From: Chryseobacterium caseinilyticum
GTDB taxonomy: Bacteria; Bacteroidota; Bacteroidia; Flavobacteriales; Weeksellaceae
NCBI RefSeq assembly: GCF_014837145.1
Contig: NZ_JACYFS010000004.1
Location: 124,001 to 188,000 of the forward strand
DNA length: 64,000 nucleotides
Direction: 5' to 3'
This document shows positions 9,263 to 18,682 of the stretch, one piece after another; positions within the stretch are counted from its first letter, which is position 1; the number at the start of each line of letters is the position of its first letter. A program made the position numbers and the translations under genes. The notes under the pieces are model-generated. The model was not told the origin of the DNA. It saw only the letters and a list, made by a program, of their open reading frames with translations, and ran no database searches.

Positions 9263-9519
9263 CGGTCAATCATTTAATTCTACAAACCATTATCGCAAAA
9301 AGTATTCAATTGTTGATTTTATAAAAAATATGGTCAAAATTTCCGAATTTAACATTTTTATCAATTTTAGAGAAGACAATATTTCCGTTTTTGATTAAAT
9401 TTGATAGATTTAATTATGAAAATTAGTCAGTCAACGGTTTTTAAATTTTATTTGAAAACGTAAAAGTTCACCGTTTGAAAATCATTCATCAAAAAGAATA
9501 GATTTAAATTCAGAATATT

Positions 9520-9527
9520 TACTTTTG
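9520..9527 (+). promoter_or_regulatory. -7 promoter element of the tetR gene
   Basis: TACTTTTG fits the Bacteroidetes -7 consensus TAnnTTTG and ends 9 bases before the ATG at 9537. Transcription would begin close to the start codon, giving a very short or absent leader. No clear -33 TTG was found at 19-21 bp. Confidence 0.5.
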
Positions 9528-9536
9528 TAACCAATC

Positions 9537-10112
9537 ATGGAATTGAGAGAAAAACAACAGAAAATACTGGAAGTAGCCATTGAACTTTTCAAGGAAAAAG
9601 GGTATCCGGCGAGCTCTGTACGGGATTTAGCAACAAAACTGAACATCAAGGCGGCGTCTCTGTACGCCCACATCCGTTCGAAAGAAGAAATTCTGGAGTG
9701 GATCTGTTTCGGGGTGGCTCAGGAATTCTTTGATGAACTGCAAGTTATAAAAACCACCGATCTTCCACCAAAAGAAAAACTCAATCTGTTTATAGACAAA
9801 CATCTTTCAATTGTCCTCAAAAACCGCGACGTAACGCACATTTACTCCAATGAATGGAAGCATCTGGAAGAACGGTTAAGCGAATTTGTCGCTCTCAGAA
9901 AAAATTATCAGCAGGAAGTTGAACAGTTGATTTCTGAAATCTACACCGCCGAAAACTGGGAACTGAAGTCTCCGACTTTCACCACGAGATTTATTCTGCA
10001 CACTTTGAACAATTCTTATTTCTGGTTTAAAAGAAATATAGAATCCACCGATGAAATCAACGCAGAAATTAAGGAAAAACTGCTGTACGGCTTGCTTGGC
10101 AGAAACAGATAA
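9537..10112 (+). CDS. TetR/AcrR-family transcriptional regulator
   Basis: A 191-residue regulator with the TetR DNA-binding domain at about residues 4-55: the N-terminal helix EKQQKILEVAIELFKEKGY, then SSVRDLATKLNIKAASLYAHIRSKEEIL, a typical TetR helix-turn-helix with the YxHxxSKEEIL helix. The C-terminal ligand and dimer domain is not specific enough to name an effector. It resembles the TetR regulators near acyl-CoA metabolism genes in Bacteroidetes, but none is adjacent here. It is convergent with the GH92 gene, with one base between the stops, so that gene is not an obvious target. Autoregulation through the divergent spacer is plausible but unproven. Confidence 0.85.
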   Translation: MELREKQQKILEVAIELFKEKGYPASSVRDLATKLNIKAASLYAHIRSKEEILEWICFGVAQEFFDELQVIKTTDLPPKEKLNLFIDKHLSIVLKNRDVTHIYSNEWKHLEERLSEFVALRKNYQQEVEQLISEIYTAENWELKSPTFTTRFILHTLNNSYFWFKRNIESTDEINAEIKEKLLYGLLGRNR

Positions 10113-10113
10113 G

Positions 10114-12411
10114 TTATTTTTTCGCCTTTCCACTCATATAAAATGTCAGTTTCCCACCATTCATAATATCTGAATGTTTTAAAGTAAAGTTTTTAATTTC
10201 CTTTCCGTTAAGAAGAATTTTCTGCACAAAAACATTTTTCGGACTTTGATTGATGGCTTCTATTTCAAAAGTTTTCCCGTTTTCTAAATTTAGAATTGCA
10301 TTTTCGACAGCCGGACTTCCAATTGCATAATCTTCAGAGCCCGGAGCGACGGCATAAAAACCCAGCGAACTTAAAATATACCATGCACTCATCTGCCCCG
10401 CATCATCATTTCCGCCCAATCCATCGGGAGTTGCCTTGTACTGCATTTCCAGAATCTTTCTGATCTGTGCCTGAGTTTTCCAAGGCTGACCAGCCCAATT
10501 GTATAGATAGGCAACATGATGCGCCGGCTCGTTGCCGTGAACATAGCCACCGATAATTCCTTCTCTCGTAATATCTTCGGTATCGGCGAAAAACTCGTCC
10601 GGCAAATGCATAGTGAACAGCTGATCCAATTTTGAAGCGAATTTTTGCTTTCCACCCATCACATTGATCAATTCATCCGGATTTTGAGGAACGAAAAAAC
10701 TGTAATTCCATGAGTTTCCTTCGATGAAGCCTTGCCCGTGCGTACTCAGTTCATTAAAATCTTTTTTGAAACTTCCATCTGCCAGTCGGGGACGCATAAA
10801 TCCTATAGTTTTGTCGTAATTATTTTTCCAGTTTTCTGAACGTTTGATAAACCGGTTATAAATTTCCGTTTCGCCCAAATGCTTTGCCAACTGCGCAATT
10901 GCCCAGTCGTCATAGGCATACTCCAAAGTGTTTGATATTGAAGTTCCGCTTTTTTCTGCAGGAATGTAACCTTTGTCGATATAAAAACCAATTCCTTCGT
11001 AATCCCGCTTATTGGCAGTTTCCACGCAGGCCATCAACGCGGCTTTTGCATCGCCATCATAATTCCCTTTGATAACCGCATCTGCAACCACGCTTACACT
11101 GTGATAACCACTCATGCACCAGTTGTCGTTGGCATAATGCGACCAGATCGGCAACATCTTCATTGAAAACTGATTATAATGTGCCATCATCGATTTCACC
11201 ATATCATTATTCCGTTTGGGTTGAATGATGTTGAAAAACGGATGCAGCGCACGGTAAGTATCCCAAATTGAGAACGTTGTGTAATTGATAAAACCTTCTG
11301 CCTTGTGAATATTTTGGTCTAAACCTCTGTACTCTCCATTGAAATCGGTATACGTCGTCGGGCTGATGAAGGTGTGATACATTGCTGTATAAAAGTTTGT
11401 TTTATCGGTTTCAGAAGCTTCAACGATTATTTTATTTAATTCTTCATTCCAGATTTCCTGAGTTTGTGTTTTGATTTGATCGAAAGATAAATTTCCGGTT
11501 TCTTTTTCTAAATTTTCTAAGGCATTGCTCTGACTTACGGGAGAAATTGCGAGTTTTAATTCGATCGCTTCATTTTCAGCGGTGTCAAAATCGAAATACA
11601 TTTTCAGATTTTTTCCAGCGATTTCGGGGAAGTTTTTTGTCTGGTCAAATTTTCTCCAAAAACCATTGTAAACCTGCTTGCCATCGTAATTTTTCTGACC
11701 GTAAGATTTAAAAGACTTCGAAAATTTCATTGCAAAATATACTGTCCGCGTTCTTGCCCAACCGTTGGTCTGGCGGTAGCCTGTGATTGTATTGCCATTT
11801 TCAACACGCACATAAGTCCAGACATTTTTTCCGTCGTAATTGTAAATTCCGGCCATTAAATCTAAAATAATATGCGACTGATCAGACTTAGGAAAAGTGT
11901 ACCGGTGAACGCCGACTCTTGTGGTAGCCGTCAGTTCAGCTAAAATATTGTGATCATCGAGTTTTACTTTGTAATATCCAGCCTCAGCCTTTTCATTTTT
12001 ATGTGAAAATCTGCTTCTGTAGCCATTTTCAGGTTCAGCAGCAGTTCCGGGATTGAGCTGTAATTTTCCAACCGTAGGCATTACCAGAAAGTCTCCAAGA
12101 TCAGAATGTCCTGTTCCGCTGAAATGGGTCGAACTGAATCCCACAATTGTTTTGTCTTCATATCTGTAGCCAGCGCAGTATTTGTAGACTTCTCCGTTAT
12201 ATTTTCCATTTAAAGCATAAGAAATCGTATCGGTTTCCGGACTCAGCTGTACCGCTCCAAAAGGTGCGGTTGCTCCGGGATAGGTATGGCCCATTTTCTC
12301 AGTTCCGATGAGCGGATTCACGTACTGAATTAACTTTTCAGTTTTTTGAGCATTCAGATTTAAACTAAAAATTAAAACGAAGATCAAAAAAGAAATTTCC
12401 GGCTTTTTCAT
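10114..12411 (-). CDS. GH92-family exo-alpha-mannosidase
   Basis: A secreted 765-residue glycoside hydrolase of family 92. A signal peptide (ISFLIFVLIFSLNLNAQ) is followed by the diagnostic N-terminus VNPLIGTEKMGHTYPGATAP and FGAVQLSPET. The catalytic (alpha/alpha)6 domain carries GNEPAHHVAYLYNWAG and GLGGNDDAGQMSAWY, which include the general acid and Ca2+-associated acidic residues conserved in the family. GH92 enzymes are Ca2+-dependent exo-alpha-1,2/1,3-mannosidases acting on host or fungal N-glycans and mannans. There is no SusC/SusD pair or other CAZyme nearby, so this is not part of a polysaccharide utilisation locus. No T9SS tail is present, suggesting a periplasmic location. Confidence 0.93.
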   Translation of the reverse strand: MKKPEISFLIFVLIFSLNLNAQKTEKLIQYVNPLIGTEKMGHTYPGATAPFGAVQLSPETDTISYALNGKYNGEVYKYCAGYRYEDKTIVGFSSTHFSGTGHSDLGDFLVMPTVGKLQLNPGTAAEPENGYRSRFSHKNEKAEAGYYKVKLDDHNILAELTATTRVGVHRYTFPKSDQSHIILDLMAGIYNYDGKNVWTYVRVENGNTITGYRQTNGWARTRTVYFAMKFSKSFKSYGQKNYDGKQVYNGFWRKFDQTKNFPEIAGKNLKMYFDFDTAENEAIELKLAISPVSQSNALENLEKETGNLSFDQIKTQTQEIWNEELNKIIVEASETDKTNFYTAMYHTFISPTTYTDFNGEYRGLDQNIHKAEGFINYTTFSIWDTYRALHPFFNIIQPKRNNDMVKSMMAHYNQFSMKMLPIWSHYANDNWCMSGYHSVSVVADAVIKGNYDGDAKAALMACVETANKRDYEGIGFYIDKGYIPAEKSGTSISNTLEYAYDDWAIAQLAKHLGETEIYNRFIKRSENWKNNYDKTIGFMRPRLADGSFKKDFNELSTHGQGFIEGNSWNYSFFVPQNPDELINVMGGKQKFASKLDQLFTMHLPDEFFADTEDITREGIIGGYVHGNEPAHHVAYLYNWAGQPWKTQAQIRKILEMQYKATPDGLGGNDDAGQMSAWYILSSLGFYAVAPGSEDYAIGSPAVENAILNLENGKTFEIEAINQSPKNVFVQKILLNGKEIKNFTLKHSDIMNGGKLTFYMSGKAKK

Positions 12412-12498
12412 GAAGTTTTATTAGGATCGTAAATTTAAATAAAAATCAGCCGTAAAATATTATGGATTAAATTTAAGTAAAATCAAATTTCAATTAAA

Positions 12499-13179
12499 TT
12501 ACTTTTCAGAAAAACGAAATCCGATTCCATGAATATTTTCAATTGTAAGATGCTCTTCATCAGCCAAAACCTTTCGCAGTCTTGAGATAAAAACATCCAG
12601 ACTTCTTCCCATAAAATAATCATCATCGCCCCAGATTGCTTTCAGAATATCCTGTCTTTTGAGCACAGTATTTTTGTTTCGGATGAAGAAAAAAAGAAGT
12701 TCAGATTCACGCTGGGTAAGTGTAACAATATTTGAACCGTCATTTAATGTATAATTTTTAGGATCAAAACTGTATTTTCCGACCGTGAAATTCTGTGGAA
12801 GAGTTTCTGTTTTTTTGGAACGTTTCAGGAAAACTTCAATTTTCAGAATCAATTCTTCAATACTGAAGGGCTTTACCAGATAATCATCGGCACCGATCTT
12901 TAAACCTTTGATGCGGTCTTCCTTTAAAGCTTTCGCTGATGTAAAAATGATAGGAACCTCGGAATTTTTTTCACGGATCTTTTCGGCAAGGTCAAAACCA
13001 TTCATCTCAGGCATCATGATATCCAGCAGACAAATATCAAACTGCTCATTATGAAAGGCATCAAGAGCGGTTTTCCCGTTTGAAAAACGTTTTATTTCAT
13101 AAAAATTTTCAAGGCTGTCCTGAATGAGAAAAGCAATAGTCTCATCATCTTCAGCGTATAAAATTTTAGATTTCTCCAT
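12499..13179 (-). CDS. OmpR-family response regulator (RprY-like)
   Basis: A 226-residue response regulator. The receiver domain has the acidic pair DD at 11-12, the phospho-acceptor D53 in CLLDIMMPEMNGF, the conserved T/S and K in FTSAKAL and LVKPFS. The C-terminal winged-helix (about 130-224) has LTQRESELLFFFIRNKN and SLDVFISRLRKVL, typical of OmpR/PhoB DNA-binding domains. It lies eight bases downstream of the histidine kinase gene and forms a two-component system with it. The pair resembles RprXY of Bacteroides, but the signal and regulon cannot be read from the sequence. Confidence 0.93.
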   Translation of the reverse strand: MEKSKILYAEDDETIAFLIQDSLENFYEIKRFSNGKTALDAFHNEQFDICLLDIMMPEMNGFDLAEKIREKNSEVPIIFTSAKALKEDRIKGLKIGADDYLVKPFSIEELILKIEVFLKRSKKTETLPQNFTVGKYSFDPKNYTLNDGSNIVTLTQRESELLFFFIRNKNTVLKRQDILKAIWGDDDYFMGRSLDVFISRLRKVLADEEHLTIENIHGIGFRFSEK

Positions 13180-13187
13180 TGCTCAAA

Positions 13188-14438
13188 TTAATTAAAAGGG
13201 ATGAATATTGTAGTTGTGATTCCGCTGTCGTGATTATTTTCAACTGAAATCTTCCAGTGATGCTGCTGCACTACTTTTTTCACATAAAACAATCCCAAAC
13301 CAAAACCATTGACCTCATCACTCTTTTTGGAATTTACCCTGTAAAATTTATCAAAAATGTGAGGCATATTTTTCTGTGGAATTCCCATCCCGTTATCCTG
13401 AAACTTTAAATATAAGCCTTTTGAATCTTTTACGGAAAAAATTCTGATCTCCGGAATTCCATCGCAGTATTTCAGAGAGTTGTCCAGAAGATTGTACACC
13501 ACATTACTGAAGTGAAATTCATCGGCTTCAACAGTCAGATCATGATCAATTTTCAGCTCAGTTTTTATATTCTCATTCTTCTGTTTTATAACCATAAGAA
13601 TATCTTCAATAAAACTGTAAAGATTTATTTTCGAAAGCTTTAAGTCAAATCCTGATGCATCGTGTTTGGCAATATTGAGAATTTTTTCAACGTGACTGTT
13701 CAGTTTTAATCCCTGACTGGTAATAATCGAAGTATAGGTCTGAAGTTTCGGATTTTCTGCTACAGACTGCTGCTTATTTAATGCTTCTGTTGCCAAAAGT
13801 ATTGAAGACAGAGGCGTTTTGAACTCATGCGTCATATTGTTGATGAAATCCCGCTGCAGTTCTGAGAATTTTTTCTGCTGAATAATCGTGTAAATCGAAT
13901 AAACGTAGACCAACAGTATAATGATCAGGGCAAAAGTCAGTAAATACCAAAACCTCAGCGAGCTGATGAGATAGGTTGTTTTATCCGGAAAACGGATCGA
14001 AAAATAATAGGTAAGATTGTCATGTTTTGGAAAACTGATTTTCTTATGTTCCGAAGATTTCGTTTCAGGGCTGATGTATTTTCCGTACAACATTTTGTCG
14101 CTGTGACAATTGTAGACAGCATAAACATAATTAGTATTAATTTGAAGGCGTGTAAACTCTGTTTTCAGATAATATTCCAGAACATCCGGATGAAATTCGT
14201 TGTTGATGTTTACCACGTAGTAATCATTGGCAATATTCTGGATTGGGCTTTTGGTAAAAGACGCTTCAGCTCCTGAAAGCTTTTCTACAACTTCCAGAAG
14301 AGCAATATTTACGGTTTGATTAAACTTTTTATTCTCAAGATTGTACGCCTGCCTGGTCCATAAAAGTTGGGCAATCAGAATACCTACAATGGCAACCAGA
14401 CCAAGGCTGATGATGATATTTAGTTTCTTTATTTCCAT
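13188..14438 (-). CDS. Sensor histidine kinase (RprX-like)
   Basis: A 416-residue membrane kinase. TM1 is at about 8-27 and TM2 at about 165-185, enclosing a ~135-residue periplasmic sensor region without a recognisable domain. The HisKA helix has phospho-acceptor H204 in NNMTHEFKTPLSS. The catalytic domain has the N box NVVYNLLDNSLKYC, G1 DNGMGIP, an F box, and G2 GFGLGLFYVKK. It precedes its cognate OmpR-type regulator and is read from a promoter with TATTTTTG just upstream. DUF1573 is transcribed divergently from the same spacer; a regulatory link is possible but not shown. Confidence 0.93.
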   Translation of the reverse strand: MEIKKLNIIISLGLVAIVGILIAQLLWTRQAYNLENKKFNQTVNIALLEVVEKLSGAEASFTKSPIQNIANDYYVVNINNEFHPDVLEYYLKTEFTRLQINTNYVYAVYNCHSDKMLYGKYISPETKSSEHKKISFPKHDNLTYYFSIRFPDKTTYLISSLRFWYLLTFALIIILLVYVYSIYTIIQQKKFSELQRDFINNMTHEFKTPLSSILLATEALNKQQSVAENPKLQTYTSIITSQGLKLNSHVEKILNIAKHDASGFDLKLSKINLYSFIEDILMVIKQKNENIKTELKIDHDLTVEADEFHFSNVVYNLLDNSLKYCDGIPEIRIFSVKDSKGLYLKFQDNGMGIPQKNMPHIFDKFYRVNSKKSDEVNGFGLGLFYVKKVVQQHHWKISVENNHDSGITTTIFIPFN

Positions 14439-14457
14439 TTACAGAAGCAATATTATC

Positions 14458-14490
14458 CAAAAATATCTATTTAATATTTATCATTAACAA
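14458..14490 (-). promoter_or_regulatory. Candidate promoter of the RprX-like/RprY-like operon
   Basis: On the minus strand the -7 element TATTTTTG (14458-14465) matches TAnnTTTG. A TTG lies 22 bp upstream (14488-14490), close to the 19-21 bp usual for Bacteroidetes -33 elements. The start codon is about 20 bases downstream. Confidence 0.5.
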
Positions 14491-14541
14491 CTCATTAACA
14501 AAACTTTGAAAGTGATTAACAATAATTACCAAAATGTGTAG

Positions 14542-14549
14542 TAAATTTG
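14542..14549 (+). promoter_or_regulatory. -7 promoter element of the DUF1573 gene
   Basis: TAAATTTG matches TAnnTTTG exactly and lies 59 bases before the ATG. It is on the opposite strand from the promoter of the histidine kinase operon in the same spacer. No good -33 element was found at the standard distance. Confidence 0.45.
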
Positions 14550-14608
14550 TTACATCAAAAGTTTGAATCACATTCTTTAAATTTAATATTAACAATAAAT
14601 ATAATTTT

Positions 14609-15022
14609 ATGAAAAAATTGAAAATCTCCGCTTTATTGGCAGTTTTAGCATTCTCAACTTTCTATGCTGAAGTTCTGCCTGTTGCAAACAATGCAATAGT
14701 GAACGTAATCGCTGACGCTGTAAAATGGAAAGCAGAAACGATTGACGTAGGAAATATTCCTCAGGGAACTCCAAAATTGATCAAATTTGAATTTACAAAT
14801 ACTTCAAAAGCACCGATCATCATTGAGAATGTTGCACCATCTTGCGGATGTACTACTGCCGATTACACTAAAACTCCAATTGCACCAGGCAAAAAAGGAT
14901 TTGTAGCAGCAAATTACAATGCAGCCAGCCCCGGAGCTTTTATTAAAACGGTAACCGTTACAACCAGCGACAGCAAAACTCCTAAAACTCTTTCTTTCAA
15001 AGGAACTGTTGTAGCAAAATAA
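14609..15022 (+). CDS. Exported DUF1573-domain protein
   Basis: A 137-residue protein with a signal peptide (ISALLAVLAFSTFYAE) and one DUF1573 domain at about 40-135. The family hallmark is visible: FEFTNTSKAPIIIENVAPSCGCTTADY, with the paired cysteines in SCGC, followed by PIAPGKKGFVAANYN. The fold is an ASH/MSP-like Ig sandwich. DUF1573 proteins are abundant and often highly expressed in Bacteroidetes, but have no defined role. A strong terminator follows immediately, so this is a single-gene unit. It is divergent from the two-component system. Confidence 0.9.
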   Translation: MKKLKISALLAVLAFSTFYAEVLPVANNAIVNVIADAVKWKAETIDVGNIPQGTPKLIKFEFTNTSKAPIIIENVAPSCGCTTADYTKTPIAPGKKGFVAANYNAASPGAFIKTVTVTTSDSKTPKTLSFKGTVVAK

Positions 15023-15047
15023 AAAATGTTCTATATATAAAAGTGTT

Positions 15048-15080
15048 GACAGCTCTGTAATCTTTACAGGGCTGTCTTTG
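15048..15080 (+). terminator. Rho-independent terminator of the DUF1573 gene
   Basis: GACAGCTCTGTAA and TTACAGGGCTGTC form a 13-bp stem with a single G-T wobble and a three-base loop, followed by a short T-run. A smaller hairpin (TGCCGG/CCGGCA) follows at 15084-15101. Confidence 0.8.
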
Positions 15081-15183
15081 CATCTGCCGGTGAAATCCGG
15101 CAACAGCTATTCACCACATTATTTATCTGAAATTTTTAAACTTCATCCGCTCAATATTTATTATTTTTAAGAAAAATAAATTT

Positions 15184-16065
15184 ATGAATCAATATACACA
15201 GCCGATGCTGCGCGAAGGTGCCCTGAAAGATAAAGTCGCCATCGTTACCGGCGGAGGCAGCGGTCTTGGCAAAGCAATGACCAAATATTTCCTTGAATTG
15301 GGAGCCAAAGTAGTGATTACCTCAAGAAATCTGGAAAAACTGCAGGTGACAGCAAAAGAATTGGAAGAGCAAACTGGCGGAAAGGTTCTCTGTGTTGCCT
15401 GCGACGTTAGAAACTGGGATGAAGTGGAAGCGATGAAAGATGCGGCATTAAAAGAATTTGGTAAAATTGATATTCTTCTAAACAACGCAGCCGGAAACTT
15501 TATTTCGCCCACCGAAAGACTCACTCATTCCGCATTTGATTCTATTTTGGATATTGTTTTAAAAGGAACAAAAAACTGTACGCTGTCAGTCGGAAAACAC
15601 TGGATTGATTCCAAAACTTCCGGAACAGTTTTAAATATTGTAACCACTTATGCCTGGACAGGTTCTGCCTACGTAGTACCGTCTGCCTGTGCCAAAGCAG
15701 GCGTTCTCGCAATGACCAGAAGTTTAGCCGTTGAATGGGCTAAATATGGAATCCGGTTTAATGCTATTGCTCCGGGACCTTTCCCTACCAAAGGCGCTTG
15801 GGACAGGTTGCTGCCTGGTGATTTACAGGAAAAATTTGATATGAGAAAAAAAGTTCCGTTGAGAAGAGTTGGTGAGCATCAGGAACTCGCGAATCTTGCG
15901 GCTTATCTGGTTTCGGATTATTCGGCTTACATGAATGGTGAAGTGGTAACCATTGACGGCGGAGAATGGCTTCAGGGCGCAGGGGAATTCAATATGCTGG
16001 AAGATATTCCTCAGGAAATGTGGGATGCATTGGAAGCCATGATTAAATCTAAAAAATCAAACTAA
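15184..16065 (+). CDS. SDR oxidoreductase, 2,4-dienoyl-CoA-reductase-like
   Basis: A 293-residue short-chain dehydrogenase. The NAD(P)-binding motif is VTGGGSGLGKAMTKYF at about 22-37, with TSR after the second strand pointing to NADPH. NNAAGNF follows at about 100. The usual YxxxK is replaced: the sequence reads VVPSACAKAG, with Ser in the Tyr position and the Lys kept. That, with EWAKYGIRFNAIAPGPFPTKGAWDRL, matches the DECR subgroup, in which the enzyme reduces 2,4-dienoyl-CoA during unsaturated fatty acid beta-oxidation. No other beta-oxidation gene is nearby. It has its own terminator. A general SDR role cannot be excluded. Confidence 0.8.
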   Translation: MNQYTQPMLREGALKDKVAIVTGGGSGLGKAMTKYFLELGAKVVITSRNLEKLQVTAKELEEQTGGKVLCVACDVRNWDEVEAMKDAALKEFGKIDILLNNAAGNFISPTERLTHSAFDSILDIVLKGTKNCTLSVGKHWIDSKTSGTVLNIVTTYAWTGSAYVVPSACAKAGVLAMTRSLAVEWAKYGIRFNAIAPGPFPTKGAWDRLLPGDLQEKFDMRKKVPLRRVGEHQELANLAAYLVSDYSAYMNGEVVTIDGGEWLQGAGEFNMLEDIPQEMWDALEAMIKSKKSN

Positions 16066-16084
16066 AACTATTTGCAGCTATTTG

Positions 16085-16118
16085 TTCCGGGATCTGTAAC
16101 GATTCCGGGATTTTTTTT
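16085..16118 (+). terminator. Rho-independent terminator of the SDR gene
   Basis: TTCCGGGATC and GATTCCGGGA pair over 10 bp with two wobbles around a TGTAAC loop, followed by eight T residues. Confidence 0.75.
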
Positions 16119-16147
16119 ACTTATCATTTTAAATTAAACCTTTCCAG

Positions 16148-18358
16148 ATGAATTTTAAATTCCCTACAAAAATTTTTGTTGCTGCTGTTTTTGCAGTTTC
16201 AGCTCAGTTTTCGGCTCAGGAAACACCAAAAGAATCTCCAAAATATGATTTCGTTGAAGCTTTTAAACCATTTTTCTATCCGCAAACCGGAACAGAAACG
16301 AGGTCAGCGAGCGGCCAGCCTGGTCATGCCTACTGGCAAAACTCTGCGGACTACAAACTTGACATCAGCCTTGATGAAAAGAAAAATGAACTTACCGGAA
16401 GTGCAGAAATCACTTATACCAATAACAGTCCGGATCAGTTAAGTTTTCTTTGGCTTCAGCTTGATCAGAATTTATTCGCTAAAGATTCGAGAGGAAATTC
16501 TGTTGTGCCTTTATCGGGAAGCAGAAACGGTGCTAAAGGAGAAGTTTTTGAGGGTGGATATAAAATCAAATCTGTCACTTACGATGGCAAACCTGTAAAA
16601 TATACAGTTACTGATACAAGAATGCAGATTGATCTTGCGCAACACCTTGCAGCTAAAGGAGGAAAAGCAAAAATTAAAGTTGAATATTCTTTCGTTTCTC
16701 CAAAATACGGTTCAGACAGAATGGGAATTGAAGAAACCAAAAACGGAAACATTTATACAATCGCTCAATGGTATCCGAGAATGTGCGTTTATGATGACGT
16801 GATGGGCTGGAACACACTTCCTTACCTCGGAGCTTCAGAATTTTATCTTGAATATGGTGACATTACAGCCAATATTACCGTTCCTTCAAATCATTATGTT
16901 GTAGCTTCCGGAGAGCTTTTAAATTCGAAAGATGTTTATTCTAAAGAAGAAAATGACCGTTGGGACAAGGCAAGAAACTCTGATAAAACAGTGATGATCA
17001 GAACTGAATCTGATATCAAAAAAAATCAGGCTTCAGGAACCAAGACCTGGAAATTTAAAATCAGTCAGACGAGAGATTTCGCATGGGCATCTTCTGCAGC
17101 ATTTGTTTTGGATGCGGCAAAAATCAATCTTCCAAGTGGTAAAAAATCGATAGCAATCTCTGCTTACCCTGCAGAAAGTGCCGGTGATAAAGCCTGGGGA
17201 AGATCTACAGAATACACCAAAGCTTCCATAGAACATTATTCTAAAAAATGGTATGAATACACCTATCCTGCAGCTACCAACGTTGCCGGAAATGAAGGTG
17301 GAATGGAATATCCCGGAATCGTTTTCTGCCACATGGATTCTAAAGGTGAAGATCTGTGGGGCGTTACAGACCACGAGTTTGGGCACAACTGGTTCCCGAT
17401 GATTGTAGGTTCCAATGAAAGATTATTTGCATGGATGGATGAAGGTTTCAATACATTCATCAACGAACTTTCTACGGAAGCATTCAACAAAGGCGAATAT
17501 TATCAAAAGAAAAATATTGCACAGATGGGCGCATTTCTGACGAGTGATAATATTGAACCGATTATGGTCGGTCCTGATAACATGAAAGAAAGAAACATCG
17601 GAACTCTGGCTTACTACAAACCGGGAATGGGGCTTGGGATTTTGCGTGAATCTGTTTTAGGCCCGGAAAAATTTGATAAGGCTTTCAGAACCTATATCGA
17701 AAGATGGGCATTCAAACACCCTACTCCATGGGATTTCTTCCATACGATGGAAAATGTATCGGGTGAGGAGCTGAACTGGTTCTGGAGAGGCTGGTTTATC
17801 AACAAATGGAAAGTTGATCAGGCAATTAAAACTGTTAAATATGTAAACGGAGACTTTAAAAACGGTGCACAGGTTACCGTTGAAAACTTAGGACAATTAC
17901 CGATGCCTACAACAGTTCAGCTTAAATTTAAAGATGGCACAACCGATATGGTAAAACTTCCGGTTGAAGTTTGGAAGAGAAATAACGAATGGACTTTCAA
18001 AGTGAATTCCACAAAGGAAATCAGCGAGGTGAAACTTGATCCTAATGGTGAAATTCCTGACGTCAACTCAAAAAACAATACGTGGAGCTCCGCTCAGGCA
18101 GCACCGGTAGAGAAAATCAATCCTAAAGATTTTGTCGGTACTTTCAGCAATAAACAGGTTCCGGTTAAAATAGTTCTAACCGAAAAAGACGGACAGCTTT
18201 TTGCTCAGGCAACAGGTCAACAGGCTTTTCCATTGGAATATTTGGGCGACAACAAGTTTTCTTTTGAGATGGCTCAGATCGAAATTGTTTTCAGCAAAGA
18301 CAAAAAATCTTTCAACATTGCACAAGGCGGTACAGATGTGAAATTTACAAAAGAGTAA
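16148..18358 (+). CDS. M1-family zinc metallopeptidase
   Basis: A secreted 736-residue gluzincin. The signal peptide is [16 protein letters not shown]. The N-terminal beta domain is followed by the catalytic domain with the exopeptidase motif [10 protein letters not shown] at about 380 (GxMEN-like), the zinc motif [13 protein letters not shown] at about 413, and the third zinc ligand E in [14 protein letters not shown]. The C-terminal ~80 residues form an extra beta-rich module ([20 protein letters not shown]), as in Bacteroidetes M1 homologues. It would trim amino acids or cut peptides in the periplasm. There is no T9SS sorting tail. The gene stands alone, between two terminators. Confidence 0.92.
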   Translation: MNFKFPTKIFVAAVFAVSAQFSAQETPKESPKYDFVEAFKPFFYPQTGTETRSASGQPGHAYWQNSADYKLDISLDEKKNELTGSAEITYTNNSPDQLSFLWLQLDQNLFAKDSRGNSVVPLSGSRNGAKGEVFEGGYKIKSVTYDGKPVKYTVTDTRMQIDLAQHLAAKGGKAKIKVEYSFVSPKYGSDRMGIEETKNGNIYTIAQWYPRMCVYDDVMGWNTLPYLGASEFYLEYGDITANITVPSNHYVVASGELLNSKDVYSKEENDRWDKARNSDKTVMIRTESDIKKNQASGTKTWKFKISQTRDFAWASSAAFVLDAAKINLPSGKKSIAISAYPAESAGDKAWGRSTEYTKASIEHYSKKWYEYTYPAATNVAGNEGGMEYPGIVFCHMDSKGEDLWGVTDHEFGHNWFPMIVGSNERLFAWMDEGFNTFINELSTEAFNKGEYYQKKNIAQMGAFLTSDNIEPIMVGPDNMKERNIGTLAYYKPGMGLGILRESVLGPEKFDKAFRTYIERWAFKHPTPWDFFHTMENVSGEELNWFWRGWFINKWKVDQAIKTVKYVNGDFKNGAQVTVENLGQLPMPTTVQLKFKDGTTDMVKLPVEVWKRNNEWTFKVNSTKEISEVKLDPNGEIPDVNSKNNTWSSAQAAPVEKINPKDFVGTFSNKQVPVKIVLTEKDGQLFAQATGQQAFPLEYLGDNKFSFEMAQIEIVFSKDKKSFNIAQGGTDVKFTKE

Positions 18359-18382
18359 CAGCACATTCGTATGATCATATAT

Positions 18383-18413
18383 AACTCCGGAAATTTCCGG
18401 AGTTTTTATTTTT
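18383..18413 (+). terminator. Rho-independent terminator of the M1 peptidase gene
   Basis: AACTCCGGAAA and TTTCCGGAGTT form an exact inverted repeat, followed by a T-rich tail. It lies 25 bases after the stop. Confidence 0.8.
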
Positions 18414-18460
18414 ACAACTTTTAATCTTTCTAAATATTAGTTGTAAGTATGTTTTGATTA

Positions 18461-18570
18461 GAACAACCGAATTTCTTTTTCTAAACGTCAGTATCTTTCT
18501 GTCAAAACGTCCGTATCTTTTCACTAAAACATCCGTATCTTTCTAACAAAACGCACGGACGTTTTTTACA
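18461..18570 (+). repeat. 22-bp tandem repeat array
   Basis: The AAAC anchor recurs at 18483, 18505, 18527 and 18549, exactly 22 bp apart. The units are AAACGTCAGTATCTTT..., AAACGTCCGTATCTTT..., AAACATCCGTATCTTT... and AAACGCACGGACGTTT.... A degenerate fifth unit can be aligned at 18461-18482. The last unit carries ACGGACGTTT, the exact reverse complement of AAACGTCCGT in the second. Since 22 is not a multiple of 3 and stops occur, this is not coding. The spacing is about two helical turns. Confidence 0.8.
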
Positions 18571-18659
18571 CATTGTAAAAGGCCTTTAATCCAAAAGGAT
18601 GAAGGATGATTTAATTATTTAATAATATATTTTAAAAGTCGGATTTCGATGCTAAGTTT

Positions 18660-18667
18660 TATTTTTG
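18660..18667 (+). promoter_or_regulatory. -7 promoter element of the EEP gene
   Basis: TATTTTTG matches TAnnTTTG and ends 15 bases before the ATG at 18683. It places the 22-bp repeat block about 90 bp upstream of the promoter. Confidence 0.45.
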
Positions 18668-18682
18668 TTTTAAATTTAAAAT

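Larger units (their letters stand above)
9128..9536. other. Divergent intergenic region clpB / tetR (409 bp)
   Basis: There is no credible ORF. The region is very AT-rich and must hold the promoters of both divergent genes. Two features stand out: an imperfect palindrome at 9220-9262 and a TACTTTTG -7 element just before the tetR ATG. No CIRCE element or other known heat-shock operator was seen upstream of clpB. Confidence 0.6.
18359..18682. other. Intergenic region between the M1 peptidase and EEP genes (324 bp)
   Basis: No gene was found. It holds, in order, the M1 terminator, a 22-bp tandem repeat block (18461-18570), an AT-rich stretch, and the -7 element of the next gene. Confidence 0.7.

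Noticed and set aside
18461..18570. Possible CRISPR array
   Set aside because: The 22-bp units are contiguous, with no unique spacers between repeats, and no cas genes are present.
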